A stretch of 64,000 bases of DNA from Cyanoderma ruficeps (lineage: Eukaryota; Chordata; Aves; Passeriformes; Timaliidae). The stretch covers positions 17,732,321 through 17,796,320 of the forward strand of contig VZDJ01004378.1 in NCBI GenBank assembly GCA_008694505.1, in the 5' to 3' direction. Below are positions 14,021 through 28,013 of the stretch, one piece after another; the first letter of the stretch is position 1; each line of letters begins with the position of its first letter. A model generated the notes under the pieces. It was not told the DNA's origin. It saw nothing but the letters and a program-made list of their open reading frames with translations, and ran no database searches. The translations under genes were made by a program, and so were the position numbers.

Positions 14021-15339
14021 AAAGGTCTAAATCTCTGCATCCTTCTAACTAATTTTCCAATTGCCCAGTCTAAAGTTATTTTTTTATAATGCCTTCCTTA
14101 AATGCAAAATGCTCCAACTACTTATAAGTTTATTAACTCTTTCAAATGCTCTCCATTTGTGTCAGAAATTGTTGGTGAAGAAATGTGTGTGCAGTAACAG
14201 CCCAGAGATGTCACTGTCTTCAGAATGGTATTTTCTAAAATTCAACTAAATGAAATGTAAAATGAAAGTCTGCCATAAAGACATGTTCTCACCAAAATGT
14301 CTTCAGTATAAGCAATGAACCAGATTATTTGAAATTAATATATTTTTCTGCAAGTAAGAGTGATTAAAACCATGATTCCTTGCACTTTTATTTAAAACTG
14401 TAGGTATTACAAAAAACCCCTCAGACTGTTGGGGAAATGATTGACTTACATTCAGTTTTCTAAACATTTTGACCCCAGCAGTATCCAGGAGGTATCACAT
14501 TGCACTGAATAAAGAACACAAACTATAATCCAGTCTAGAAGCCACCTTCTTTTAGTAAATACTTCCTTTTGTCACCTTTGCATGCTGATGTGTGGAGTCT
14601 GTGGAACCCAAAACTCTGACGTTTTGAACTAAAATTCCTTGTGATCTCTTCTTGTGATATCTCCCTGCCTTTTATTTAAGTGAAGTGATTCCAAAACAAA
14701 AGCCAATGAAACACTCTACACTTTTCGATGGTGGAAGGTGAAACGTACTTCAGGCTGCAATTTTGAAGCATAACCTTGATACTGGCTCCTGTTTATTTCC
14801 AGAAATAAAAGTACTTCTAAGAAGATTAACTATAAAACTTTATTAGTTGCCTCTCAGTTATTGACTAATACTCTCCTCAGGCATGCATTTTTTCATACTT
14901 TGACAAAAGTACCTACCTGAGTGAAACCATGACCCTTTTGATGTCAAAAGAAAAACTCAATTTCATGACTGGATTTTAGCCTCTGGTTATTTTTTCAAAA
15001 TATACACTTCAACAGTATAAAATGTCCTGCAAATCCCATGCCAACTCAATCAGCACCCCACATAGTAGGACATTTTTACATTGGCATGAATAATCCTGGT
15101 ACCTCCTTTCCTGTGGGTTTGCTTTCTCTGTACATAGGCATTTAGTTTAAAATTTTGTGAGGCAATGTTATTTATACTTCTATCTACATAACACCTACAT
15201 CAGAATAAACAACACTGGTAATAAATAGCAATACAATTATGCTTGGTTTGCTTTTTACATTGCCTTTATGTTAGCCCTAACCAATGCTGTATTGATTTTA
15301 CATTTCTGAAGTGTTTTCCTGTTTTGAAGTCCTCTGCAG

Positions 15340-15456
15340 TGCAGACCTCTATTACAGCAGAGTGGTTCTTGACCCTCATCATAATGGGCAGGTTCCCAAT
15401 ACCTTTCCAGCACTCTCACTGGAGTGGAGTGCTCATGCTACATTCACTGGAGTGTG
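15340..15456 (+). other. Exon-like segment with splice-like flanks
   Basis: An acceptor-like pyrimidine tract ends at CTCTGCAG (15339), and a donor GTGAGTAA begins at 15457. The 117 bases between (39 codons long) are open in one frame. No homology is recognised, and no partner exon was identified. Confidence 0.12.
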
Positions 15457-15925
15457 GTGAGTAATACACATTTACATCTAGAATTTGGCTTATGCCATTA
15501 CATTTCACATCACTGTAAAACCCACCAGAAATAAGGAAAGTACTTTTTAATGGATATGGTATTGTTTTTAGAATGTACATCCTTCTTGAGAAAAGATTGT
15601 TTCTTTTCCCTGTTAAACTGAAGGGTTTCTTTTGATTGCAATTCATTCTTGATTTGACTGACTGCAGACTCCTACTTACCAAAAATTCTCATGGGCTTGG
15701 CTCACCACGATATCAGAGAACACAAGCCTTCTTCAATGCATTAAAGATATAGTTACCAAGGAATAATAAAATGCAATTCAGAGAGGAAAAATTACAGGCT
15801 TTAACACAAGGATCACATAGAGATAGACCCAGAGAACCAGGGATGATGGACCAGTGTTCTTTCTCCAGCCTTTTTTTTTTTTCTGACAGAATCCTTCTAC
15901 TTAGCAAGAGCAATACGCATTTTAT

Positions 15926-15947
15926 GAAAAAAAATAAATAAATAAAA
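15926..15947. repeat. A-rich (AAAT)n stretch
   Basis: Eight A residues followed by three AAAT-type units; simple low-complexity sequence. Confidence 0.7.
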
Positions 15948-16377
15948 CCACAACAAAAAGCTTTTACTCTATCAGAAGGGTTTCTTTTCATAAATATAAG
16001 TTGAATAACAGGTAACTTTGTTTCTTAAAGAAAATACAGCATTTGGAAATTATTCTAAAATAACCTCCTGTGGTAAAAGACCCTCATAAAACTAGACATG
16101 AACCACAGACACAAGAGTTTTTGGCATGGATAAAACATACTTATAGGAACAGCACTGAAAGGATTACTTGGCTTTTCGAAAAACTTGCCCCTAGCAAGCA
16201 TAGATAATCCTCAACAGACTTGAATAATAGAAAATTTTATTTAATATACAATCCATGGTTCTTATGTTTAGAGATGTTTTCTTTTTTTACAGATCACCTT
16301 GTGCAATCATGAATATATGGAAAATATACATGGAAAATGTAAAAACTTAAATGGAAGACCAAACTCATCCAGTTTTA

Positions 16378-16402
16378 TAACAAACAAACAAACAAACAAA
16401 CA
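16378..16402. repeat. Short (AAAC)n microsatellite
   Basis: Six tandem AAAC units. Confidence 0.9.
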
Positions 16403-19079
16403 CAAATTATATGTGGAATTCAAACAGATGTCTTACATGTGGAGACTTATTTTCCCGCTCCCTTTAGTGTTTCTGTATGTAGTTATACTGCATCATATAC
16501 AATTTTAAAATGCCAGAGAACTGTCATACACTACTCTTGTTTTCATTAGGTGAACAACCTATGCCAGAGCTCCCTGATCAAACACCATTCAACAGTCACA
16601 CAAAATTCTATTACACAGAACAGAAAAAAATCTTGCTATGAACACTCACACTTACTATAAATATTATCTTCTTACTCAACTGATCTGCTTCCTCTCTGAT
16701 TATTAGGTTTGTATCAACTGACTTTCTTGACATAAAAACCTTTGCTTAACTTTATTTCTATAAGCCCCACAAACCTAAAAAGTGCTTATTACTACATATA
16801 CTCACGTTTATGCAGAACTAAAGAGCTGCTTGTTCTAATCAGACTCATGTTTTTCAATCCTATTAAGAAAATAGAATTAAATAGAAAACACCAAAAGACT
16901 AACTTATCCACATTTTTATAACTGCTGAGAAAATGCAGTCAAAAAGATCTTGTTTTCATTGTTTGCTCTCACAGCAAACTGCAGCTTTGGCAGTTTACAC
17001 AACACTTTTTTTTTTCTTTTTTTTTACTTTATAAACTGAGCTCTTTTAATTTTGGACTGTTGAGATTCAGTGAACATGAAACATAAAGATAGCAGTTTTA
17101 TTCACTTTTCAGGTATAAAAGTAAGCTTTAACTATCCTTGAAAATCCATTCCCAATCCTATGGTTCATGAAGCACAAACTTCATGAGTGAGCTGTGCCTT
17201 CCTGCACACCTGACCTACTCCAGTTTCTTGGCCTATCTTCACAGCTCAAAGAGAATTACAGAAGATAAGTTCTGATGCAGTCGAGTGGCTACAGGGTACT
17301 GAAAGCAGCATTGAATAAATGAACTATTGTTAGCTATCAGTTTGAGTCTCTGCCAACCAGCTAAATGAATCACTTTGAAAAATTAAACAAAAAGAGGTTT
17401 AATTTGACATGACTGTTGTTTGACTTTCCGCTTTTTTGTTTTAGTGGGGACCCAAGGCTGATGCCATGCCATGCTAGGCAGACAATAAGCACCACATATT
17501 TGTACATTACCAACCCATAACTAATGCATTAAACTCTCTTATTTTTCACTTCTATTGTTTGCTATTAGAAATCTGTAATGCAGACTCATAAGTCTACAAT
17601 AAAGCCCCTGGATATTTTTCAATTAAAACTTCTTTATCCTCTTAAATTATTTAGCTGGTTTGCTTTGCTCTTTATGTAGCAAATAAGCCTGTAGGGATAC
17701 TGAACACAGATAGCTAAGCAATTTTGGGTATTTTAGCAGTTTATGTGTGCCCTTCAATCTCTTAGAGAAGGCAAAGGGCAGGAGAGGCAATAAAATGTTT
17801 TACACAGTGAATTTGGCTTGGTTGCGTAAAATGTTAATGTTGGAGCAAACCACCAGTTTGGCAAACAAAAGTTAGCATGAGGCCTGTTGCCTGGCCACTT
17901 ACAGTTTTGTGTTTCTTCTCTTCAATAGGTTTCTTTGCCTTGTTGCTACTTACAATAAGCACTCTGGGCCAAATTTTCCACCCTGCTACAGCATGTGACC
18001 ACATTGGCACTAATTCAGTAACACTGGTGTAACCAAGGCAGAGGAATTTGCTCTTCACATTTATAGTCTCCCTTTCATCTGAGAATATCAAAAAACAATC
18101 CTGACCAAAATCAGGTTCCAAGATCTAAACCCTCCAAACCTTTGTGAGAGTGTAGAGCCAGCCTTTGCAGCCAGATCCATTTCTGATCCATATTTAAGGT
18201 ACTTCTGCCTCGATCTGAGAGATGCCATTAGTTACAACACACCCGACCTACACAGAATGGGAACCTGAAGGAAACACTGAGAATTATTAAAACCTGAGGC
18301 TTATTTCAAAATCAACTTCTTGTTTAGAGACATAATTGTGGTTCTATAAGGCAGAAGCCCAAAACAGTTCTGAATATTTTATTTTCTGCTTAGTGCAAAC
18401 CCAATTGCATGAATAGTTTAGCTTGAAAGAAAAAAAAAAGCCTATCTAAGGAATTTGAAAACTTAGTTCAAGTTGCCCGCAGAAAGAATTAAACAAAATA
18501 AAGTGTTACTATGAAATATATTATTCCACGCCTTCTAATCAAAGCAGCAGAAAACCATTTCAGTTCATTCAATCAGTCAATCAATTCACTCAGTGTGATG
18601 CATTTCCTTCAAGGTTCAGAAACTAAAAAGTAAAAAATACAGAAGTATCATCATTGCAGAAGAGAAATAATTAATAATTTTAAAAGAACCTGCAATAGGG
18701 GTCATTTGGATTGAGTTGGCTTTCATTACAAGGGTTTATTTAAAACATGCCCTGTCCTGCTTAGGGACCCTGGCTTTGCCAGACACAGAATTCACCTGAG
18801 CAGATGGCTGGGCTGATCTGAAGACAAAATAGCCTGTTTCAACTTGTGAAGATGGAAGTAACAGGCATAACTCTTTCTCCTTCCTTGCAGAGGAAGCCTG
18901 GGAGGTGACCTTGTTCATGAGCCGACACTAAACTCACAATTTTTTCAAGCTACTATAAATTGTATTTATTAAAAAAACTCCAGGAAATTGTAAAAATGAA
19001 CATGTGGAATGATTTGGTAGAAGTAAATCTTGAACTGAATTAACAGCCTTTAATTTTTCTCATTGATTTCTGAAAGCTA

Positions 19080-19123
19080 GGGGGAGGCATAGGGGGCAGT
19101 GGGGAGGGCGGGAGGGAGAAGGG
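19080..19123 (+). other. Strong potential G-quadruplex (G-rich purine run)
   Basis: Seven G-runs of three to five bases lie in 44 bases, including GGGG-A-GGG-C-GGG-A-GGG with single-base loops (19101-19116), the arrangement most favourable for quadruplex folding. It sits in AT-rich intergenic DNA, so it is compositionally striking. Confidence 0.7.
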
Positions 19124-22100
19124 AAGAATAATTACTAGAAAATACACAGCTGAGAAATTTAAATACCCCAGCCTTAGCATGGCACAACACCCCTTCTCTA
19201 CAAAGAATTCAGCTGTGGGGCAGATGAGAGCAAAACAACATTTTTAAAAGCTGTAAGTCTGCTTATGTTGTTCTAAAGTATGACCAGAATGCTAATGGGG
19301 CAGAGGCAGGCTCTGTTTCATGGATCTCCCACTGAGTTTATGCTTCACCCACTACACAGAAAGACAAATTTTTTATGTTAGACTAAAATTAACTCTTCCT
19401 CCCTCTAAATGAAGAGAAATAGCACTATGCATGGTGCTGCTGTGGGAATCCAGTTCCCTCAGCTGCTCCCAACACCAGCAGCCAGACTAAGGAGCAACAC
19501 AGCTATCAACAGCAGCTTCTCTGCCATCAGTGTTGCAAGCTAGGCAGTCCTTCCAGCAAAAGGATTTCCAGTCACAGGATTTCTATCTGCCTAGATCATC
19601 CCTGTGAGCTGCTGGAAAGCCATGTCAGAGATGACTTCTCTGGCACAGGTTTTTACAGATATACAACGGGCAAGTCCTCTTGACAGAGAACTTAATTCAC
19701 ATTAAAGTGAATTTTAATTTTGGGTTAGAAATTAATGGATGCAAACCAACATAAGCATCAGACACACTCCTCTCTCAGAATGGGTGACTGAAGAAAGATA
19801 CCTATCTTTTTGCAGTCTTTTCTATGACTCAAATATCTGTTGCTTTACTACTTGTATTTTACAGGCTGAATTTTTTCATTAAATAATTGCCAACAGGCAA
19901 TGGCTACCTTTTTATTTTCTGTGTTGTATAAAATGGCCCAGAGCTGCAAGCTCTTAAATCCAAACCAGCTACTTCCACAATTTCAGCGTTTAGAATTTGA
20001 GAGTAACCTAAAAGGTTGTTGATAGCTGTCTAATGTTTTAGTGCTCGTGGCAGATTAACTGCAGGTTCTCTGCTTTGAAAGGTGGGAGAAATTTAAAGGA
20101 AGTTTTAGAAGCAAGAATATTCTTTTAAAGTTACTGAATGTAACACATTTTCTATTTTAATATATATACATATAATTCTGAATAGTAATAATATAATTGC
20201 TACTTGAAGTTTCCCCTGAGGAAGTACAGAACTATTGTAGTCACCTTTTAGAACATTTCTTCTAACAAAAAAAAATGTGTACACAGCTTCTAGGTCAACA
20301 CTATTCAAAAGGAGGTCCCTATGTATTTTTATAATAACTGCCCTTTCTTTTCATTTCATTCAGTCTACAAATGTCCGGTGAGTAAATGATAAGAAGTGAT
20401 AGCTCTGACAAATAAAATTTACATGCACAGAAACAGATATTATACACTCTTCTAACTTATACCTTACTTCACAAAACCAGTAATGAGACATGAAAAAAAA
20501 TCATATTGGAGAAACCAAAGACCTCCAAACAGTTTCTTTGGAGTAGCTGAGCCCTAAGCATAGGGAAAGGAGAAAACTAATTACATTTGAGATCTGTACA
20601 GACATGAACCTATAAGGCTTTTTTTTACTCAAAAATGAGAAAGAGATGACACATACCATAGTACAGAGCCTGAGGAACACTAAAGAACATCATCTTTTCC
20701 TCAGGACCTCCATGCAAAAGCACACTTGAACAGAGGCACTAGTGTTCTCTAAAACCTTTGTGTTGTACCCAGGAAGGATGCAGACACCAGACACTTAAAG
20801 CAAACCTGAAATTGGAACTGAGATCCTGAGACTAAAATTGGAATCCAAATAAAACTCATCAAGTGTTGCCTAATCTTGAAGTTGCCTAAATTTACCCAGT
20901 ACATATATTGATTATATTGATTGATTCAGTGTTTTTCTGATATTTCCAGCCTACTTATAGTCAGGACCCAGAAAAATCATGTTCCACTCTCTTAAAACCT
21001 GTAAGTAACCAAGTGCAACAGACATTCAGGGAGACATTTAACACACATTCATGGAACTGGGCTTTCTAGAGGCAGGACTTGTGAGATACTGCTTTTATTT
21101 TTTTATTTTTTTTTTAACAGCCAGAGGTGGGCACACTCCTTTTTAAAGAAGATTTTACACCATTTACCCAGGAAGGTAGAAATAGAAATTTAACAACATA
21201 AGGACATAATTAGAGTGCACTCAGATTGTGCCCCTGAAGCTGTTGGTTAATACGGAGGCTATCATGCATACAAAGATCAATTGTGATACCACAATTTACA
21301 GCACAGAGTATGTTTCTGAGTGGTAGCAATACAGACCATCTGCCAACCAGATGGAATATTCTGGGTTCTGGTATTTGCTCCTGAGGTTAGAATAAGGACA
21401 AAAATCCAGAATCATAGCTGTGATGTATGTAAATAGGAAGCACACAAACAGGTTTCTTGTTAGCTTTTTTGGATCAAATAATTCAAGTGCTTTTCTGGAT
21501 GGTGTCACAACTTCAATAGTATAGGCAAGATATAGTTTAAAGGCATTTCATGGGAAGTAAGAAATTATCATTTCCTGCCCTTGGTTATGTGGAACTTTTG
21601 ACTCTTAGTAAATGCCCCCCAACATCAACAACCCAAAGTGGAACAAACTGCAGCTCTACACCATCACATTCATGTCCCCCTGGCACAACAAAACTGATGA
21701 GTACAGCCTGAACTCAAAGTCTCTGTGTGTTATGGCAAGTTCCTGATGAGACCACAAAGAGACCAAAACTGCAATGTTCATTTCAGAGTCCACTTGCCTC
21801 CGTGCAGATTTGCCCCTCAAGACAATGGCTGTGATCTCAACTCTTTCAAGTCCTCAGATTGTTAGTCCTTAAACTGTCAGCCAATTAAGAGAAGCAGATG
21901 GCTGTCACACTATCAATAAATGTGTAATCAAATATGCTGAAATTGAGAGTCTTTAATGAAAAGGTTTCTAGTGTGATTATGGTTACAAATATAAACCCTT
22001 TGAGGATGCAAGACAGATTTGTTCCTTCAGCAGAAAATCAAGATTCCTAATGTTTCTTTCTGGCCCTCTGCAGAAAGCTGCCTGTACAGGTCTCTTGCAG

Positions 22101-24266
22101 ATGTTTCTTGGTTTATCCTCTCTCACCATGCTTAGCATAGCTAACCCTAGCACTTAGCACAGGATGTGGGATACAGTCTAGAGTGCCTAATTTAAAAGTG
22201 CCTAATTTTTAAGCAACCTTTACAAGAGCTAGTCCTTAGTCTCTGGACTGAACCAATTATTAACTCTTATGAAAGTATAACTGTGTTCAAAGACACTCTT
22301 TAAATAACAGTCTGTGAATAAATTCTATGCTCTTTTGTTTTGGCTCAGCTAGGTAGTGTTGCAGTACTCTGTGAGATTTCTTATATAAAAAGCTCTGAAA
22401 ACCTTGCTGTTTCAGGTCAGTAAATCAGGAACCTATCTAATACTTAAACTAAGGGAAACATCCTCACAGAGTGCCTAACTGAAATCTATTTAAAATTTAA
22501 GTTAAACCAATGCAACTTGTTTCTACAAGCTCAGGGCATGCTGCCCTGCATTTATTCTGCATATACAGACTTCTCCAAAGGGAGCACAGGGCACAAGATC
22601 CCAGGTTTGAGAACAGTCCATTCCATATAATCCTGAATTAACTTGCAAAAAGGCCAGCCAGTGTTGGTTAATGCCATTCTGGTGATGGGTTTAGTACATG
22701 CTGTTCCCTCCAATACCTCATTGCTCTACATTCTTAATTCACTTGAGCTCTGTGTGTGCTCAGTTTTGGTGCAACATTCATATTTCACCTATCATGCAAA
22801 ATTCCCCCTGCCATCACTAGCAGCCCTACCAGGAGATCTGGAGATATCACAGTCCTTATTCATAGTTCTAACAAAAGGCAGTTTGGTTTATTGCTCTATT
22901 CCTATGAAAGTCTTTACATTCAAAGCTATTTTGTTCCAGAAAGCAGGCATGAAGTGGTGGGCTGTGTTTATTTCTCATGGCCACTAAAAACCAAAGAATA
23001 GGTGGCTATATGTGAAGGGAACTAAGGTAGACATAGCAAAGAACACATCCTCTTCTATATGTCACCACTTGTCACCCTATGCTTGCATGATCTGAAACCC
23101 AAATATTAAGAAAGATGGAGGTCTAGAAATAAAAAATCTGCTCACTTTTTAACTGAAACTAAACTCAAGTTTCATGTGTAGAATTAGGAGACTTTCATAA
23201 AACCTTGTCTGGCCTTGGATGATTCTGAGGTATTTTTGTTGGGCCCCAAACTCTATAAACTAGCTACTACTAACAGCTTCCTTCTGTGAAAGGCTCTGGT
23301 TCAAACTACAGCAAAACTCAAAGGCTAAGTCCAAAATAAACAGTTCCTGTAAAAGTAAATTGATAAATAGCTCCTCTGTAATCATATAATTAGTGGTACA
23401 ATGTGCTAACCGCTTTTGTGAAAGCAATTTTAATGCTTGCCATTCACATTGTCAAAAATATCATTGACCCAGTAGCTTAAAAACAATTGCTGAAATGAAT
23501 GTTGGTCTCTACGGTGGTTATTAATGCTGGGGCAGATCTTGCTGTATACAGACAGCAACAGATCCTTCATTGGTACACATCCATGCTGTGGTTTTTTATT
23601 ATTGCCTAAGAAACTTCAGAGATTGAGGCTGGGTGACAAAGATCCACATCTGGCCTGTTTACTTATCCCCAGTCATTGGATCCACTAGCCAAACTTCCTA
23701 CATACTGAGGATCAGTAGCTGGTAGGAAAAATTGTGCGAGAGCAAATTCAAAACTTTTGATTTCAGTTATGCAGTCGTACCTCATAGAACATAGATGTAG
23801 TCCCCTCCCTCATAGGGATATTTCTCATTGTAGAGATAGACTCCTACATTTGCAAATCAGGTAAAACCCAGGGTAACCAGAGGGACTTTAAGGAAATTTT
23901 GCACCCCTTACTGGGAAGTAGAAATCAAGGTGTTTAGAGCTATGTACAATTCGGTCTAAATAACAGTTGGAATTCAATCAATAGAAGCAAATACCCTGCT
24001 TTTAACTTTATCCAAGATCATCATACAGACTGAAAAACTTCTACAGTCTGCAAAATTGTTTATCTTTGTAAAAATTCTAGTCCTTATGTGTGAAAAGAGT
24101 TTTCCACTTGCCTACTATTAAGTCAGTAATTATAGAACAACATTTCTCAAGATGTAGACCATTCCTTAGGAAATAGACTCTTTGGTGGGCAACTTTCCTA
24201 AGAGAGGCTAAGAAGCCATTATTAAATATCAAAGTTCTAACCCTTGTGGTTATGATTGGTGCCTGC

Positions 24267-24304
24267 AAAAAAAAAAAAAAAAANNNAAAAAAAAAAAAAA
24301 AAAA
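24267..24304. repeat. Poly-A run with NNN
   Basis: A run of A on both sides of three undetermined bases (24284-24286). The flanks do not show an obvious retrotransposon body, so its origin is unclear. True length is uncertain. Confidence 0.9.
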
Positions 24305-26370
24305 GGGAGCAATTGGCTCAGATGGGTCACCCTGCAGCTATTACTCCCAGACGTGCACTAAATCCACCAAATGCAAGAGGTGCTAATGCCAGTGCTGCTC
24401 ACTATTTCACTGCTAATTCAAGTAAAAAGGGAAAAGTGCCTTAGAAGGAATTCTTAACCTGGTGATTCTGAGTGTAAACAGTAAAAACTGGCATATAATA
24501 AGGAAAACCCAGAATATACATATGCTAAGGTGCTTGAAGTAAAAAGCTCATGAAAAAGCAATGGGTTCTATTGATTTCACTTTAGAAATGAGCTCAGCTT
24601 TTAAAAGACTGAGAAGTACTGTTACAGGAAGATGTAAAGATTTTACAGTAACAACAGATGCCCAAATAGCAACAAAGCACTGCACACAAAACTCCTGAAT
24701 TGCAAGTAAACAGCTGTGCAGCCCATGCTTATTATTTTCCACTCTCAATTTTCAACTCCTTGCCTCCTGAGCTTAAAAGAAAATTCTTTGCTAATAAACC
24801 AATAAGCCTACCTATAAATATTATCTTCCATTCAAATGTCATTTAACCATTGTTTCACCCAGATAAGTGGCTCCTAAGTTTTTTTATCAGCACACCTAGT
24901 TCCAGGACAGTAAACCCAATTCTGGCTGATCACTCCCCATGAATGATACAGCTTCCCTGTCTGGGAAACACTAACCTTGATTGTAAGACAGAAGAATGAG
25001 CAGAAGTGTCACCACCTTCAGAAACAGGTGTATAGTCAATATACCTTTCACTTTGAGTTCTCAGTATCAATCTCATACGCAGGTACACAAGTGTCCATTC
25101 AGCCAATCTATAAACTAAGGACCTTTTCCTTACACCCTGGACCAAGTAAAAGGAAAAAAAGGAAGCTTATATTTTTACAGATACTTTTATTTCTAAATAC
25201 TCAGGAAGAACTTTGATACTTCAGTAATGGGCTATATCGACTGTAGAAATAATTGTGCAAAAAATCATATCCAGGGCAACAGCATCAGGATTTGATGTCT
25301 AAATAAAACAGTATTCTGCCACTTGCAACTCCTGTGATGGACTTGGAAGAAGACAAATGAAATTTCAAAGGAATAGCAAGCCAAACCTATTAAATATAAA
25401 CAGGGTGTTGAAGCCAGTCATTCAGTCCTCACTAGTTCAAATGCTCTTCCATACCAACGGGGATTGGAACCCAAGTCATAGCAAAGAAATCCATTTACTG
25501 AAAATGAGGAAAATTAAGACTGGAGCTGTAAAAGCAAATGGAAATATGTGAGGTAGGATCAGGATTGTCATGTGCTGTTTGTTGTGGAAATACCTCAAAA
25601 AAGTAACATTGTCTATAAAATGGATAGTATATAAACTTTTACAAGAAAGACACAAAAAAAATAGCTCTAAATCAACAGGAAACACTGAGAAGTCTGGAAT
25701 ATGGATTTGTATTCAGTCCTTCAATGAGTTCCATTCTATAGTTATTCTTGTTCAGAACAACTCCTTTTCTACACGTCCATACTATTAAAAAGCACAATGA
25801 CTTCCAAAGGCCACCCACCTGGAGGCTGGGTGTCAGCTCCACTCACAGATCATACCATGCAAACACTGTAATTTCCACCCAGTCTCAAGAAATGCAGCTC
25901 AGCACAGATCTAGGAATAGATGCTAAAGGTGAAACCAACACACTGTTACATCAAGCAGGTAGTATTTCTGCTTGTTTGCTTTCCACTCCTTTTCACAAGT
26001 TGAGCACATACTGCCTTTTAAAAAAGTAGAATTAGGATCTACTCAATCTTCATATTTTTGTACTTTTAACAGAAAACAAGAGTTAAATCCTTTCATGATA
26101 CAGCTGTGTAGAACAGAGTGGAAGAAAACTTGATCATGTCGGGGAAGGCATGGGGGGAAGAGAAGGCAATAGTCTTTCATTGCTTTGTTCCGGACATGCA
26201 GGAAGAAAGACAAGATGCAAGGGATGTGGTTTATATTGGCTGCAGCTTTATTAACTCAGCTCCTCTGGGAAGTACCATCAATAACTTGTACTGTACAGGT
26301 CGTCATTCTTTCCATAATCATTCCCACCTGCTGGGGAGCTGCAGTTGGCCTCCTTTCTACCATCACTCCT

Positions 26371-26396
26371 CCCCTCACTCCTCCCACCCCCACCCC
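26371..26396 (-). other. Potential G-quadruplex on the minus strand
   Basis: C-runs of 4, 3, 5 and 4 bases are separated by loops of 8, 1 and 1 bases. On the minus strand this gives a plausible quadruplex, weaker than the one at 19080 because of the long first loop. The same pyrimidine tract ends in CAACAG, so it could also be read as a splice acceptor. Confidence 0.4.
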
Positions 26397-27981
26397 AACA
26401 GCTGGTCACCAGCTCGCTACTGACCACCATATCCCCCCAGAAGACAGTAAAGGGGCTGGAAGAGACAACTGATTCCTTGCTGTTACAGACTTTAGCAATT
26501 CTTACTCTTTCTCAGCTTTTTACCTTTTTCCAATTCTTCCTTCAGTTCCATTTTATCACAGATTCAGATCTTTGTGGAACAAATGTCTATATTGCATATC
26601 TGCCTTATGGAGGAGACAGCAACTAGTTTGGCTGAGCTTGTCCATCCCTCCATCCTGTTTCTCAGAGAGTTAACAGTGAAGTTTGTGGCTAAGCATAAAG
26701 CTGCTATCACACTCTGTGTATACAGACTCAGCAAAGTGCCTCAAATAGAAATAAATGTTCTTTATCAAGAATTCTGATTATCTTGACATTTACAATTGCC
26801 GTAACGATTTGAAAAAAAAAACATTTTAAATAGCAAAGGAAGTGGGTTTTTACACTGGCCAGAGAAAGTGAGAAGCAGAAAACAATCTAATATCCAAAAG
26901 TTTTATACACACATCAGATCTCTTTCACTTGCACATAGTCTTTGGCTGTAAGAATGGATATGATACTAGCAAAGAGGGAGACCAGAGGGCTTGGAATGAG
27001 AGGGACAATGTGTTTCACAAGTGTCAAGACTGCATCTAAGGGGGAATGTGCCTACTGACTGTCTGCACACACAATCAATCCCTTGGGCTGTTCACACATC
27101 AAGTTTATATGAAATGTGTGTCTGCATGTAGACCTGCTCCCCACGTTTCCTGGCAGAGGCCCAGGGTGTGCAAATTCTGTGTGGAGGAATGAAGGATGAA
27201 CAAATGCAGCAAGAATTACACTCCCATCAAAAGTCTGTCTTTTAAGAAAATAGCAAATATACAATCAAAAGCACACAGAGAAAAGGTTTTCTGATACAAT
27301 GCCAGCCATTTATCAGGTAAAAGCCACAAAAGTGTCTATGGAAAATTCCATCTGGTATTCCAATGTTATGACTGCTGCATCTTAAAAAGCAATCAGTCTA
27401 TTTTTGTACTTCTGTTCGTCTAAGATTTTTTTTATTTGTTTTGGCAATGTACCCACATTTTCTATGAATTATCAGTGAATGTGGGAAAGGCTTTCTAGGA
27501 CCTTCAGTGCAACAGACGTGTTTGGAAATACTTATATTTCTTAGGCCATTAAAATGCAGTTGTAAGCAGCAGCTATGCTATCACTGCCATGTCATTTTAG
27601 ATAATTATCTCCCTTCTACAAATAATAGCTAGTGCAGACCCGCTGACCCTTCTCCCTTCTGAACTAATTCTCTTTTCTCCTCTCTTACTGCTTCAGTAAC
27701 CAAATTGAAATAATTAAAAGCTATACCAGTTTTAGAGGCAGTGTAAGACCAGAAATGAATCCATTCCCATTGACTTTTGAGAAAATGGGACATCAGTATG
27801 CATGATGTTGGCTCCCGAAACACAAGATTAGAAATACTTTTCATTTCTGCTTTCATATTTATTTATTTTTCACACAAAATTCATAAGTAAACTCAAATGC
27901 ATAAAGAAAAAATGTGTTACTAAAAATGGAACACATTTTCATCTGGGTTTTCTGTTTTCTAAATTAATTCCCTTGAAAATG

Positions 27982-28013
27982 AAATACATAATTGAAACAG
28001 AAATTATGTATTT
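27982..28013. repeat. Perfect 12-bp inverted repeat (8-base loop)
   Basis: Left arm AAATACATAATT (27982-27993) and right arm AATTATGTATTT (28002-28013) are exact reverse complements. AT-rich, so only a weak hairpin; no hairpin RNA gene is implied. Confidence 0.8.

Larger units (their letters stand above)
14021..24266. other. Intergenic DNA with a G-quadruplex and simple repeats
   Basis: AT-rich, with slightly GC-richer stretches near 19.4-19.6 kb and 21.6-21.8 kb. Holds the exon-like segment at 15340, A-rich repeats and the G4 run at 19080. No coding gene or tetraspanin-like exon (expected for TSPAN8) was recognised on either strand. Confidence 0.55.

Noticed and set aside
26118..26777. Overlapping open frames of about 67-101 codons
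   Set aside because: They arise from a C-rich tract with few stops; peptides are His/Pro/Ser/Thr-rich without homology, and several frames are open at once.
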